A stretch of DNA of 52,192 nt from Liolophura sinensis (GCF_032854445.1 NW_027018249.1:1-52192); one strand, 5' to 3'; counted from the first letter of the stretch, positions 13,401-22,154 are shown. Notes: generated from the sequence alone by a model not told the origin. Numbers and translations: made by a program.

Positions 13401-16400
13401 ACCTTACAGTGTAACGCCTTTAATTTCAGAACAAGCACCACCGGTTTACGCTGAAGTAAACAAACCAAAGAAGACCAGCGAAACTGCAAAAGGTCAGGTT
13501 GATAGATGCTTTTTACTATTTTCTCTTTACTATAATTTGTATTTTTTTAATTCACATTTAAGAGATTTTTCAAGGCTTCAGCAGCAAAAGTATTCCCTTT
13601 CTGCGGAGGTAAAACATCAAATATGTGATTTTTGTATATCAGCAGACTATTCAAAATTTGACATGTTTTGTTATACGTTGTGCGTATAAAGCTGCTCACC
13701 CGTCCTGAAAAAAGGAAAATACGGAAAGAGTAACTACAATATGAAAATGACCTAATAATTACATATCACAATTCATTTTTAGCACCAAAGGGCCCGGTGT
13801 ATGCCGAAGTGAACAAAACTCATAAGAAAACCAACGAGGAAACAGGTTTGTTTTCTTTAAATGATGGTTAACACTGGATTTATGTCAAACGTTAATGTTA
13901 ATGCAAGTGCGAGATAATGTTCCTCACAAACCTTGTACATGAAACCTGGTCCAGAACAAGCCAAAGCTTCACTCGAGCCTGCAACATAATGTCTTACAAT
14001 GTAATATCCGTTCAGTTGGAGAGAGCTCAGTTCTTTAAGCTCCTTACTTGTCATAACACTGCATTTTTATACCATTTCCACGATAGTGTGAATGTATAAA
14101 TTCCTACTCTTTAATCAGTTACATGAAGAGATAAATCTTGAAAATCCCGAGGTAAACTGACAAGAGTCTGGATTTCCACCGTCTGTTTATGTATGACCAT
14201 TTCCCCCACTGTCATACTGTTGTCCCTGTTTTGCTGTATTCTCTTACACCGTACTATATTTCTGCGAAGATCAGCATTCTGCTAGACTAAGCATCACCCA
14301 GATCTGGTATCTTGGTATTGTTGTCACATACACATATTTCATTTTAGAAATTCTTGACCAGTGATGTCTAATAAACTGCCAATATCATGAGTGGATCTTT
14401 AAAACTAGTTCCGCTTAAACTTTGGTGCTAAGGAATGTATGTTTCCACTATTTAAGCCTTTACATGAACAGTTAGAAAACCCTAACTGACCTTAACGGAC
14501 ATGATTTCCGATTTCATCGGTTACGGGTGACAATGTACTGACAATGTATCACATGGACTGTCGTCCCTGCTGGGGACTTGCTCTGAAAATTGTAGTCATT
14601 TATGTTATTTTCCCATTTGTTTTGTTTACAATGGATGAATAAATGTCAAATCAGATTAAGGCCCATTTTTCGGTTTACTTTTCATGAAGGTGCCTTCGAT
14701 AAAGCTAAGGGGATCTTCAAGCTAAAACCAGGGAAACCAAAAGGCAAGTCGACACTTCGGACGAATTATCACCTAAGCTATATGTTTTGCCTGTTGGAAG
14801 TGTAGCATAGTCGTTATGCATGTTTGTATGTGTAGTCAGTTAGTATGTATTTGTAAGACCTGTTTGTCTGCGGTTGAATCACCTGCGAGACTATCTTACG
14901 TTGTCGGGTGGAGACGTGACTGGCTTTTGGTGGAACAAGTGTTAAATATATGCTGGACAAAGAACGCAAATGCTCTGGTGGGTTTTCACAAGTGCCACAG
15001 CCTGAGAATTTATTATTTGAGACAGAGGTAATCAGTATGAGAGTAGGGGTATCTGTAAATATGTTCCTTTCCCTTCCTTCCTTCCTTCTGAGTTTGGATA
15101 GTGTTCCCGCTGAGGGACTCACAAGGAGAAGCAGCCTGGAGGGTAACGTCTGGTAGTCAAGACGTCTGTACAGCACCTGGGTGAAATGTATGAATGAAGA
15201 CTGGCTGTGATCTTGGTAAAACACGTCTTGACTGCTCGGCTGTCTTGGAGGGAATCGGGAGCTACTAGAGCTTTCAAGTATTAATGAGTAAAAAATTTAA
15301 AACTTAGCTTTTAAAGACTTAATAGAAGTGCCATATGGTCATAACAGGTAAGTTAAACAAGTTAAGGTGTTGGACATGATTATCAACCCAATTATATAAT
15401 AGACATGTTACATGTGTGTCCACATGTATACACAGCGACCTGTACACATACATGTATGTCAAGGTAGGTTGAAGTTGAGAGGTCAGCCTGACAGTCAGAC
15501 CATAATGCATGTAACGTTTAAGCATGGCATCTAGAATCCAAGTGACATCATGATAACAATGATTGCAATATAGTAAATACTAGAGAGGCCAAGGGTCACA
15601 GGGTTACCGGTATCCTGTTTAAGAGAGGCATCTAAACATAATTTCGAGTACGTTGCCAGGCTAATAAGGGGCCAGGCTCGCATTAGAAATTTAGATGGCT
15701 CAGTGTATCCACGTGATGGGTACAAATGCATTTTATGATGCCAGGTCATATCTCATATATAACAAGACATACTGGTCTATACCAGCTGACCTTCACCTCC
15801 AACCAAAACGTAACATTCGTAAGTTACTCTTTCGATCATTTAACATGCAGGTTACAAATCAATAGTGTAGACTAATGTATGCAATTCCTCATAAGGGGAC
15901 AATGATACGGGTCACGCAGGGTATTTTGATAATATCTATAAACTAAATACAATATTACCATGCGATAGCCTATATGCATATTAACTGTATATACAAAGTT
16001 AATATCTATATATATATGTATCTATCAACAATAATAACAAATGCTTACTGACTGGCCATAGAGAACATGTACACTGGACTCAAAATGTCAAAGTCCAAAA
16101 GCATGATAAATTCCAGTATATGTGCATTTGCAGTGATATGTAATTTCTGAGGATTGTGTTGTGTTAGGACAATCACAGGCATAACTAAATACAAAAACTC
16201 AGAACAGTTACAAGTGGTTGCTATTGTACTGAGTTTTCATTTGGCCTGTGTACTGTTGGTGCAGCCATCTTGTTTAGCCACTTGATAAAGGCTGGGCTGA
16301 TAGGATGAGATTAACCAGCAGGGGTCATCAGGGGCAATAGATGCCAAGGAGAAATTAATCCCTTCCAGATGTGCTGCCACCTTGCTTACATACACTGGGG

Positions 16401-17198
16401 TAATACACATGTCTGCAGCTACTGGAGGCTGCCATGGTCAGCTCAAACAAAGGAATTAAGCTTGACCATGTGTTAACCAGTGTAAAAGGAACTATCTGTT
16501 GTGGAAGTTAGGAGATCAAGTTAAGTTTAGGCAAAAGCTAGTAGCTGATACATATAATCTTTAAATTCCAGATTAATTTAAGTAAACAGTGGTCACTTTT
16601 AAAACTAGTGAACTTAAGTGGGTTAATAGTTCCAATGTGGAGGTTTACCCCAAACTAACACAGCTAACCAAATATTTTCACTGTAAACAGGTTGATGGGA
16701 GAAGCAGTTATCCCACCTGTTTCTTAGTGTAAATTCCTGAAATCTGTTCAGCCAATCCTTTTAGAATGTGTGTATCTCTTTGCAGAGATCACACTAACTT
16801 GTGAATAGCTGACCAAAGTAATAACTTAAATTACTCAAAAAGATGTGCATAATATATCCTATATGGCACAGTCAGATAAGTGCATATGTAACAACAATTA
16901 CATATATCAGTTTTGAGATAGTGTTCTGAGACCACAAGGGTTAAATTCTTACCTGAGTGAAATGTATGAATGAAGACTGGCTGTGATCTTGGTAAAACAC
17001 ATCTTGACTGCTCGGCTGTCTTGGAGGGAATGGGGCTAAAACAAAGGGCCGCATGGCAAGGCTGGGGTGTGGAGGTCATGTGACCTCCCACCCCCTCTCA
17101 GGCCATGTCACTGATGTGACTAGCTTACTGGTGAACACCCAGAGCAGATCTGATCTGGGCAGATCTGACCTGGGGGTTTACATATTTATGTGTAGTTA

Positions 17199-17239
<41 letters not shown>

Positions 17240-20200
17240 TGTGTGTGTGTGTGTGTGTGAAACCCCTAGAATGTTCTACCGAACGTATTGAGCTTGGCTC
17301 TTAAAGATTGATCATTAAATGTTCTCTCATTTAAATCATAATTATATCTATACCTGCATTGTGTTTTTAAGCAAAAGAGCCATGCACTTTGTATGTAGCT
17401 TAGTGCCTCTTTGTTGCTATATTTATCATAAAAATCTCATTATAATTTGGGATTATTTAACAGGAAAACCTACGCCTGCTAACAAGACTGGTCTAATCAA
17501 TGGCAAAAAGAAGGATGGAAATGGTGAGTATTACTATGTAAATAAATAATTTATTGTATCGAACCTGAAAAATATTCGCAGTAGCACGCTCAAGTTAGCA
17601 GTGTGTAGATTCAAGGCAGTTACAGACGTTACTGAGCTGCAAAAACATTGGAGAGTATTTTGTTTTTATGGTGTAATGATAGTGGAGCCATTAGTGGCAT
17701 ATTGTTTACAGATTAGGAGGCTGAATGAGACTGTTCATTTATAAAGTGGCGGTGAAGTGATTGACTGCTCGATGTATGTCTTCATTGTCGGTTATAATTT
17801 ATCAGGAATACAAATATAGAAACAATCAAACCAAAAAGATGAAAGCAGCAATGAGAAACAAGTTTATTATGAGCTAAGACCGTCCATTTTATTGGGAACT
17901 CGACATCTTCTGTTTCTATTTTCCAAGCCTTTTGAAAATTTATAAACATTAGACACATAATTATTATGAAATATTATGAAATAATCTATTATGAAAACTA
18001 ACATACGCAAAACAAAAAAAGGCTAACGCTTGAACCGCTGACTTGGAATTACGATGTTATAACTGGTAGAAGAAATAGTTCTATAGGTAAGTAAATGTAT
18101 AGATATGTTTTAGTTACGTATACTGTTTTATGCTCTATGGCAGCCGGCAATGGACCAGCAGAGGTATGTACAGAGCTAAGTGATCACGTGATGTCTTTTT
18201 TCATTCATTACACTTCGTGAAAATTAACAGTTTTCTTATTATTTTCAATTCATGTGTACACCGGGTAATTTTGACCTACCATACTAGACAGAATCACAAA
18301 CTTCTCTTGTTTTATCACATGAATATTTTCAATAATTTAAATGCCATTCTTTGAAAACTTACTATACCATTGGCCTGTGATTATTATGTTCATCTTACAA
18401 TTGTCAGGGATGTAAGGGATGTTATTTAGCAAATTTCACATTGATGTTGATCCGATTATCACATTTGAGTCCGATCTTCCTTTCTTAACTTCCAACAAAA
18501 GAAATAAATTGGTGATATTAGTATAAACATATTATGGACACATTTGGCGAACTGTCTCCAATATAATGTTAATAATATAAATTAATCATTAGAGATGATA
18601 AGAAGATAAAGATATCTGATAACCTCTTCATCCAACGCTGTTGAACAATCGTTCTCTGTTGTGTATTGGTAACTTTGTATCTACATATCTCGTCTATTAG
18701 CATTTGTTATATTCTATGTAGTCTGATGATTTTAAGATACGTCACAAGTCATTTATTAAAAAGCAGTATATCAAACGCCTTCACTCTAATTTCGTTAAAT
18801 TCTACAGAGCCTTCAGTGTCCTATTCATTTTCGCTTAACCAAGGGCTAGGTGCCTTTATGAACAGTTGAAATCTAAATGAAACTGAAATATCTGAATTTG
18901 TGTTCGACTTATATTATCAACGTCGTATAAGTGAAATATTCTTGAGTACGGCGTAAAATATCAATCAAATAAATAAATATATTATCAAATGAAAACGAGT
19001 TGGAAATTTCAGTTGTATGTCTTGTCTAGAATATCAGTGTATAAACAGTTGTAATCAAAGAGAAACTGAGATACATGTTTTTATCATGGACAACTTATTT
19101 GTGTACTGGCAAGGTACATGTACGTTATTTGAACACTGATTTCACTTATTTGCCGAGAACATTCCTTGCGTCATCGTGAACAGCGTTGATTACTTCTCTT
19201 TGCATGATTCCTTCCTAGTTTTGTACTTTATTATTGCTATCTGATTTTGTCACCATGGAAAGCAGTAGTGATCATATGTTTTCTTTCCACAATGTGGCAC
19301 ATTTTTATTTTGTTTATTTCTTTATTCATTTCTTGTTTAACTGCATACTCAGTTTTCATTCATACGATAGCGATCCGTTTTATATTTGAAACAGGAGAGG
19401 TCGTCATAAAACTCAGAAGCATGGCAAATTACTAACAAACTTCCCCACATGTACATGTATGTATGTATGTATATATAAGTTGGGGTTTTACGTCGGTTAT
19501 TAAAATATCGTACTGAAGATACCGGACATGACATCCCACCCAGTCATACTATACTGACTCTTGCACAACCAGTCATGTTTTATTGCTCTGACTTCTCGTT
19601 GGTGAGCGCCAAGAGAACCAGAAACAAGTGTGATTTTCAAAGTTTTCGGTACGGTCCGCCATGAATCGCGGGTTTCCGGACCTCGAGGTGAACGCTCTAA
19701 ACACTAAGCCACCGAAGCGGTCCACTTTACACGTCTGTGATCACTCAGGCAACGCAAGCAGTGTGGCACATTTTACTAGGATATGCAGTACACTGTACAA
19801 TATAATACCTGACTTAAAACAACGTTTGAGGTGAAAGTTGCCTGGTGGATAAGCAAGCAATGTAGCCTTAGTATGACGTTAAAATGAGATTTAGTGTAAG
19901 AGAACATTTGGACGTGTCCAGCTATTCTCAGGTTCTTCCTGGATAAGATGTTACTGGAACTGAATATTCCAAACACGATCTTTACCTCAGTCTAGATAAA
20001 CTGTTTTCTGAGGCTTCGTTTCCTGCAGCCAGTTTACACGTTTGTGCTTGTCTTTGTCAATACACAGGTAAAACCACTGTGGACACCTTTGCTAATGCGG
20101 CTTTTACTGGGTATTCTAACTCAGGAGAAGTTAAACGAATGGAACCATCTAGCAGACCTGGCCAGGTACATGTAACTGTCAATCTCATTTGTTATTTTTT

Positions 20201-20827
20201 TCTCGTGTTTAATTCAGACATCTGATGAGACTAATACTGCTCTGTTATGTACATGTGAGTGGCAATGATACTCTACGGCAATCTACAAGGTCTCAACGAG
20301 GCGTTGTTGTATACTGGCTCATTTTTCTTCGATTCAGAGAAACGAGGTGATTTAACACTAAAATGTATACCATTGTCCAAGAAGACAAAGGGGAATAACT
20401 CTTGGGCAAATGAGATAAAGCCTTGTATGACATAAGGATACAGGTTTTAGATACTGACATACTATACATGAATATAAAACATGAATAAAACACAGGTGAT
20501 ACATATAACATACATATAAACTAACGTTCCAGAATAGAATGTAAACTTTCAATAGGACAGAATTCGAACAGAAGGGGTTAAATGGTTAAGGATCCGTTTG
20601 AGATTGATCTCCCGATATTTTTGTTGTTATTCTTTGCTAAATATCAACTATTGCAGATAAGAGGTCCCCACGACCTGGTATACGTAGACACGGACTTCGT
20701 GGGCACCCAACCCATCATGCACCCTGCTGAGAACCCAACCACCTACGCCAGCATTGCCGTTGGGAAGGTGGGACCGCCAGTTGTATACGACAATGATGAA
20801 GAGGACGGCCATTCGAACAGTTCCTAA
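1360..20827 (+). CDS. Single-Ig type I transmembrane receptor, spliced gene model (15 exons)
   Basis: Join of 1360-1415, 5656-6007, 7535-7642, 8268-8292, 8502-8563, 9165-9189, 9604-9677, 12157-12213, 12801-12863, 13430-13492, 13783-13845, 14690-14743, 17464-17523, 20068-20165 and 20657-20827. All junction phases agree and all introns are GT-AG except one GC-AG. The product is about 443 residues once the frameshift near 5746 is allowed for: signal peptide (about 1-24), one Ig domain (about 25-135), transmembrane helix (about 144-167), then a cytoplasmic tail of about 275 residues with ten or so tyrosine motifs. Known for such architectures: tail tyrosines become SH2 docking sites after phosphorylation. 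Inferred: a signalling receptor at the plasma membrane, immune or adhesive; the ligand is unknown and I cannot assign a named family. The last base of many exons is G of a Gly, Glu or Ala codon (phase 1), which makes exons easy to add or skip. RNA evidence would settle the model. Confidence 0.72.
2785..3225. repeat. Pair of diverged direct repeats
   Basis: About 2785-2935 and 3108-3225 share a run of blocks (CATAAAATGTT../CATACAATGTT.., AAAAGGCCCTTAGA/AAAAGACCCTTAGA, GGCTGAATAAACAGTC/GGTTGAGGAAACAGTA), suggesting an old tandem duplication of about 320 bp. No coding content seen. Confidence 0.4.
3551..3872 (+). mobile_element. tRNA-derived SINE-like element
   Basis: Head CCCCGATGACTCAGCTGGTA..AGAGCG resembles a pol III box A, followed by a box B-like GGGTCAGTTCTGGA. 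The body ends ATGTACGACGTTAAACTTT. No A-rich tail or clear target duplication seen. Confidence 0.5.
4266..4420 (+). mobile_element. 5'-truncated SINE, conserved 3' body
   Basis: Contains CGTACGTGGGAAGGTCTG, TCGTATAAGTGAAATATTC and ACGGCGTAAAACACCAATC, then (AAAT)n. It is flanked by the 9-bp direct repeat ATACAAACA (4257-4265 and 4421-4429), a target-site duplication of LINE-type insertion. Confidence 0.8.
4671..4920 (+). mobile_element. Near full-length SINE of the same family
   Basis: tRNA-like head GTCCTCCGTGACTCAGTTGG and the same 3' body as the copy at 4266, with an (AAAT)n tail. ACAAAGA at 4661-4667 and 4923-4929 may be its target duplication. It shows that the family is tRNA-derived. 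Confidence 0.75.
5656..6007 (+). CDS. Exon 2: Ig domain (frameshifted in this sequence)
   Basis: Acceptor TTTTCTTTCCCAG at 5643-5655; donor ATAG|GTAATG with GT at 6008. The encoded domain has the Ig hallmarks GENVKLMFKF (B strand), NLTWYKL (C-strand Trp), VAELEISDVQRDDFGKYKF (E-F strands with D-x-G-x-Y) and a G strand ending TTISFNL. Both positions that normally hold the disulfide Cys are Phe. Four N-glycosylation sequons are visible (NLT, NGT, NSS, NHT), fitting an extracellular domain. The A-B half (5657-5746) and the C-G half (from 5747) lie in different frames. Reading straight through gives TGA at 5750-5752, so one base is missing around 5746. Either this is a sequencing or assembly error, a null allele, or the gene uses the AG at 5743-5744 as an internal acceptor. 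Confidence 0.75.
6420..6497 (+). mobile_element. SINE 3' fragment
   Basis: Diverged copy of the shared 3' body (GTATAAGTGAAATATGCTTG) with an (AAAT) tail, in the intron after exon 2. A still more decayed tail lies at 6105-6168. Confidence 0.6.
7535..7642 (+). CDS. Exon 3: transmembrane helix and stop-transfer
   Basis: Flanked by TTTCTGTTCCAG and CAAG|GTAATA, phase 1 to 1. It encodes a Gly/Pro-rich juxtamembrane stretch, then a helix of about 24 residues (VPLAGG.. through ..VVVLVVVIF), followed immediately by RRRQQ. The hydrophobic run with a trailing Arg triplet is the classic type I orientation: Ig domain outside, tail inside. Confidence 0.85.
8268..8292 (+). CDS. Exon 4: 25-bp microexon, juxtamembrane tail
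   Basis: Acceptor TATATTCTTTCAG and donor GA|GTAAGT, phase 1 to 2. It encodes ESRSSGDT plus two bases of a Glu. It has the same length and phase as the exon at 9165, so the two exon pairs 8268+8502 and 9165+9604 may descend from one duplication. Confidence 0.6.
8502..8563 (+). CDS. Exon 5: tail exon with YENV
   Basis: Encodes MRPDDVSSGVQSTRHYENVA and ends CAG|GTGAGA, phase 2 to 1. Two AGs compete at the 5' end (CCCTCAG|GAAG|G). Only the second, giving a start at 8502, keeps the frame; the first leads to TGA six codons later. Y-E-N-V is a pY-x-N (GRB2 SH2 type) and Y-x-x-V candidate. Confidence 0.65.
8600..8885 (-). mobile_element. SINE-like element, minus strand
   Basis: Begins on + with a T-rich (ATTT)n tract, then TGTTTAACGTCATTA, and ends near a box B-like GGTTCGAAG (read on minus). 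The order is that of a reversed SINE with its tail to the left. Confidence 0.5.
9165..9189 (+). CDS. Exon 6: 25-bp microexon
   Basis: Acceptor TCCTCTTTTCCAG and donor CA|GTAAGT, phase 1 to 2. Encodes GTESPPNE plus two bases of a His. The next in-frame triplet is TAA, so splicing here is needed to continue the tail. Confidence 0.6.
9604..9677 (+). CDS. Exon 7: tail exon with YEDV
   Basis: Acceptor AAATTTCTTCCAG and donor TCAG|GTAAAT, phase 2 to 1. Encodes a Ser/Thr-rich segment with GAYEDVDLIPNSSPS. Y-E-D-V has the same spacing as the YENV of exon 5, supporting a shared origin. Confidence 0.68.
9935..10190 (+). mobile_element. SINE with long (AAAT)n tail
   Basis: Head GGTGGCCTAGTGGTAGCGTG (box A-like), GTGAGTTCCAATCC (box B-like), 3' body TAAAATATTCTTGAATGCGGC, then an (AAAT)n microsatellite to 10190. 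Confidence 0.65.
10305..10375 (-). mobile_element. SINE 3' fragment, minus strand
   Basis: TTTATTGGTGTTGTACGTCG and TACTCAAGAAAA are the complement of the shared 3' body end. Confidence 0.5.
10993..11017. other. Perfect 11-bp hairpin
   Basis: TCGGGGAACTT, loop CTT, AAGTTCCCCGA, in an AT-rich intron. It could be a structured RNA, a foldback remnant or chance. Confidence 0.5.
11688..11906. mobile_element. MITE-like element with TA ends
   Basis: About 45-bp terminal inverted repeats, with a perfect 20-bp core (11711-11730 and 11864-11883, CAAAGGGAAGTAAATCTTGT), ending in TA|ATGG and CCAT|TA. TA flanks are typical of Tc1/mariner-type MITEs. It lies in the intron between exons 7 and 8 and has no coding capacity. 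Confidence 0.65.
12157..12213 (+). CDS. Exon 8: YAEV cassette, copy 1
   Basis: 57 bp, phase 1-1, acceptor ATGGATTTCAG, donor AAAG|GTTTGT. Encodes GPPVYAEVNKPETAPKPTK. First of four tandem cassette exons that each carry PVYAEVNK followed by a Lys/Thr-rich stretch and end in AAAG (the last ends in ACAG). The symmetrical phase means copies can be gained, lost or skipped without a frameshift. Confidence 0.75.
12431..12463. repeat. (CACT)n microsatellite
   Basis: About eight tandem CACT units between exons 8 and 9. Confidence 0.9.
12801..12863 (+). CDS. Exon 9: YAEV cassette, copy 2
   Basis: 63 bp, phase 1-1, acceptor TTTAGTTTCAG, donor AAAG|GTCTGT. Contains QPAPVYAEVNKVQKT. Its CCGGTCTACGCAGA stretch matches copy 1 at the DNA level. 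It starts 644 bp after copy 1. Confidence 0.75.
13430..13492 (+). CDS. Exon 10: YAEV cassette, copy 3
   Basis: 63 bp, phase 1-1, acceptor CTTTAATTTCAG, donor AAAG|GTCAGG. Contains QAPPVYAEVNKPKKT. Between copies 2 and 3 codon changes around the motif are largely third-position (GTC/GTT, GCA/GCT), which fits selection to keep the motif. Confidence 0.75.
13783..13845 (+). CDS. Exon 11: YAEV cassette, copy 4
   Basis: 63 bp, phase 1-1, acceptor TTCATTTTTAG, donor ACAG|GTTTGT. Contains PKGPVYAEVNKTHKKT. This is the most diverged copy in DNA (GTGTATGCCGAAGTG) yet the octapeptide is unchanged. Confidence 0.75.
14690..14743 (+). CDS. Exon 12: basic tail exon with GC donor
   Basis: 54 bp, phase 1-1, encoding GAFDKAKGIFKLKPGKPK. 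The downstream junction is AAAG|GCAAGT, the usual form of a GC-AG intron donor. The acceptor (TTTACTTTTCATGAAG) is weaker than the others. The correct phase and the Lys-rich content resembling neighbouring exons argue that it is real, but it has no Tyr. Confidence 0.5.
15130..15255 (-). CDS. Minus-strand exon-like segment, copy B
   Basis: The homologous core (15175-15255) differs from copy A at about three positions in 78. After the shared CAG the frame continues (VLYRRLDYQTLPSRLLL) to a possible GTGAGT donor near 15112-15117. It may be a duplicated, alternative or retrocopied exon of the same minus-strand transcript. Confidence 0.25.
15260..16950. other. Intron sequence between the duplicated minus-strand exon copies
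   Basis: No sustained ORF, SINE tail or recognisable transposon end found. The flanking direct repeats of about 80 bp make the whole stretch a candidate tandem-duplication product. Confidence 0.4.
16953..17035 (-). CDS. Minus-strand exon-like segment, copy A (inside an Ig-gene intron)
   Basis: On the minus strand: acceptor CCCTTTGTTTTAG, 83 bp, donor CAG|GTAAGA. One frame is open and reads PPRQPSSQDVFYQDHSQSS, then FIHFTQ. A near-identical copy lies 1.78 kb away (15175-15255). In this frame the two internal differences are synonymous (GAT/GAC Asp, ACT/ACC Thr). No protein family recognised. Confidence 0.35.
17204..17259. repeat. (GT)n microsatellite
   Basis: About 56 bp of GT with one GAGT interruption, in the intron between exons 12 and 13. 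Confidence 0.95.
17464..17523 (+). CDS. Exon 13: basic tail exon
   Basis: 60 bp, phase 1-1, acceptor GATTATTTAACAG, donor AATG|GTGAGT. Encodes GKPTPANKTGLINGKKKDGN. It lacks Tyr and resembles exon 12 in its Lys/Pro content. Confidence 0.65.
18918..18983 (+). mobile_element. SINE 3' fragment
   Basis: CGTCGTATAAGTGAAATATT, CTTGAGTACGGCGTAAAATA, then (AAAT)n; close to the consensus of the copies at 4266 and 4671. Confidence 0.7.
19478..19725 (-). mobile_element. tRNA-derived SINE-like element, minus strand
   Basis: Read on minus it starts GTGGCTTAGTGTTTAGAGCG (box A-like), continues with a box B-like region around CGCGATTCATGG, and ends near GACGTAAAACCCCAACTTAT. Different body from the family at 4671; the ACTGGGTGGGATGTCATGTC stretch is on its 3' side. 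Confidence 0.5.
20068..20165 (+). CDS. Exon 14: tail exon, phase 1 to 0
   Basis: 98 bp, acceptor TCAATACACAG, donor CCAG|GTACAT. Encodes a hydrophilic segment containing GYSNSGEVKRMEPSSRPGQ. It converts the tail from phase 1 to phase 0, as the terminal exon requires. Confidence 0.65.
20657..20827 (+). CDS. Exon 15: terminal tail exon with YVDT, TTYASI and YDND
   Basis: Acceptor CAACTATTGCAG, phase 0, stop TAA at 20825-20827. Encodes 56 residues with three tyrosines: DLVYVDTDF, NPTTYASIAV and PVVYDNDEED. TTYASI matches the T-x-Y-x-x-[VI] immunoreceptor switch (ITSM) consensus and YDND matches pY-x-N. The exon is clearly more GC-rich than its surroundings. Several AATAAA hexamers follow (21567, 22894 and 23201 among them), so the 3' UTR end is uncertain. 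Confidence 0.8.
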   Translation: MRGPHDLVYVDTDFVGTQPIMHPAENPTTYASIAVGKVGPPVVYDNDEEDGHSNSS

Positions 20828-21520
20828 AGCTAAATAGCTTAACAATCTGCAAGATAACCCCTGTGCTGCTCAGTAAGTCAGCGGAAAACCTGTGCCTTGG
20901 TACTCAACATATTTAAATACTTAAGCCGCGTTTACATGGTAAGCTTGTCGAATGAAATGATGAACCCCGCTTTTTCATGCGATTGTAACATTTAACATAT
21001 CCCACAGTTTGAACCTGACTGATGACTTCATCAATTTGTCGAATTCAGCCAGTTCAGCGAGACGTGTAAACGCGGCTTTATGCAGGTATATGTATCTTTG
21101 GGTTATTTTTTCTTCTTCCGTACCATCGAATGAAGTATTAATTGGTAGGATGAATTTGTTAACTACACGGTTTAGGGCCATATTAATTGGCCTGAACAAA
21201 AAAAAAGCACTACTAACAGCGATATAATTACAGCCGGACTATAGAGACCTGTCCCTATACTGACTTTTGCCTGTAAATTGCACTGAAGTAAACCTTGTTG
21301 GTGTAGAGAGTGGCTGCTAGATCTGACTTTTGTAAGGTTAAACAGAGTGTTGTCCGAAAATTTATTTTTGTTCAAAATAGTATGTTTCTTTGTTGTCCTC
21401 ACACAACAAGGGGAAAACCAATACAAAGATTTCATTGACGATGTAACTCCAGACTTTGTTAATATCCCTCATACATCAAAATAACAGCGGTTGAACGCAT
21501 AGGGCATCACATAATATGAG

Positions 21521-21592
21521 GGCCGTCGTCGTATAAGTGGAATATTCAGTACGGCCTAAAACATCAATAAAAAGAATAAATAAATAAAATAT
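21521..21592 (+). mobile_element. SINE 3' fragment
   Basis: GGCCGTCGTCGTATAAGTGG followed by a diverged 3' body and an AATAAATAAATAAA tail, downstream of the Ig gene stop. Confidence 0.6.
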
Positions 21593-22021
21593 GAGGCATT
21601 ACTTTTCGGAGCCATAAGCTGCCACACAAATACCCAATATTTATTTTTATCCACAAGACTAGAATTCCCTTATATTGTACATAACTTTTGCTCCCTTAAT
21701 TTTGAAATTATATATGTGTGCTTCTTAATACATACAATTTTTCGAAAGGGGTTAAAAAGAATAAGGAAATAATAAAAAAGTGAATTCGGCTAAAGCCTGC
21801 CCCGACTAGGTCAAGCAATGAAATTATGATGTTTGAAATAATACATGTATATACTAACTCGTGTTAGCGGAAGTGTTATTTTTTTTCTTTATTTCATTTT
21901 TTATCTCATAAACAAGAGAAATTATTAAACTAAACATAATGTAATTCGTGTATATTTTCATTGTCTTTTTCATTGTAAGTTTGGTCGTTCTTTGATAATT
22001 TGTAAACGTAGTTCAGAGGTT

Positions 22022-22154
22022 CTATACTTGAGCGGATAGGTTGATCCGACGTCGTTGCTGAGCGTGAGAGTCTAGCGCATATCGATATTGGCCTCTCCTA
22101 GATGCATCTGTGCGTCTATTACTCCCACAAATTTCACTGTAAACTGCAGTGCGT
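22022..22154 (-). CDS. Possible minus-strand coding exon, unrecognised
   Basis: On the minus strand an AG (CGCACTGCAG) precedes an open frame with VYSEICGSNRRTDASRR and QQRRRINLSAQV, ending at a stop near 22022. It is markedly more GC-rich than the flanks. The pyrimidine tract before the AG is poor. It may be a terminal exon or a gene remnant. Confidence 0.25.

Noticed and set aside
14814-15224. 136-codon minus-strand ORF as a full gene
   Set aside because: Only its first part matches the exon-like copy; the rest reads through low-complexity TTCC repeats. Annotated as an exon-like segment instead.
16831-17091. 86-codon minus-strand ORF
   Set aside because: It uses a different frame from the one in which the duplicated exon shows silent changes.
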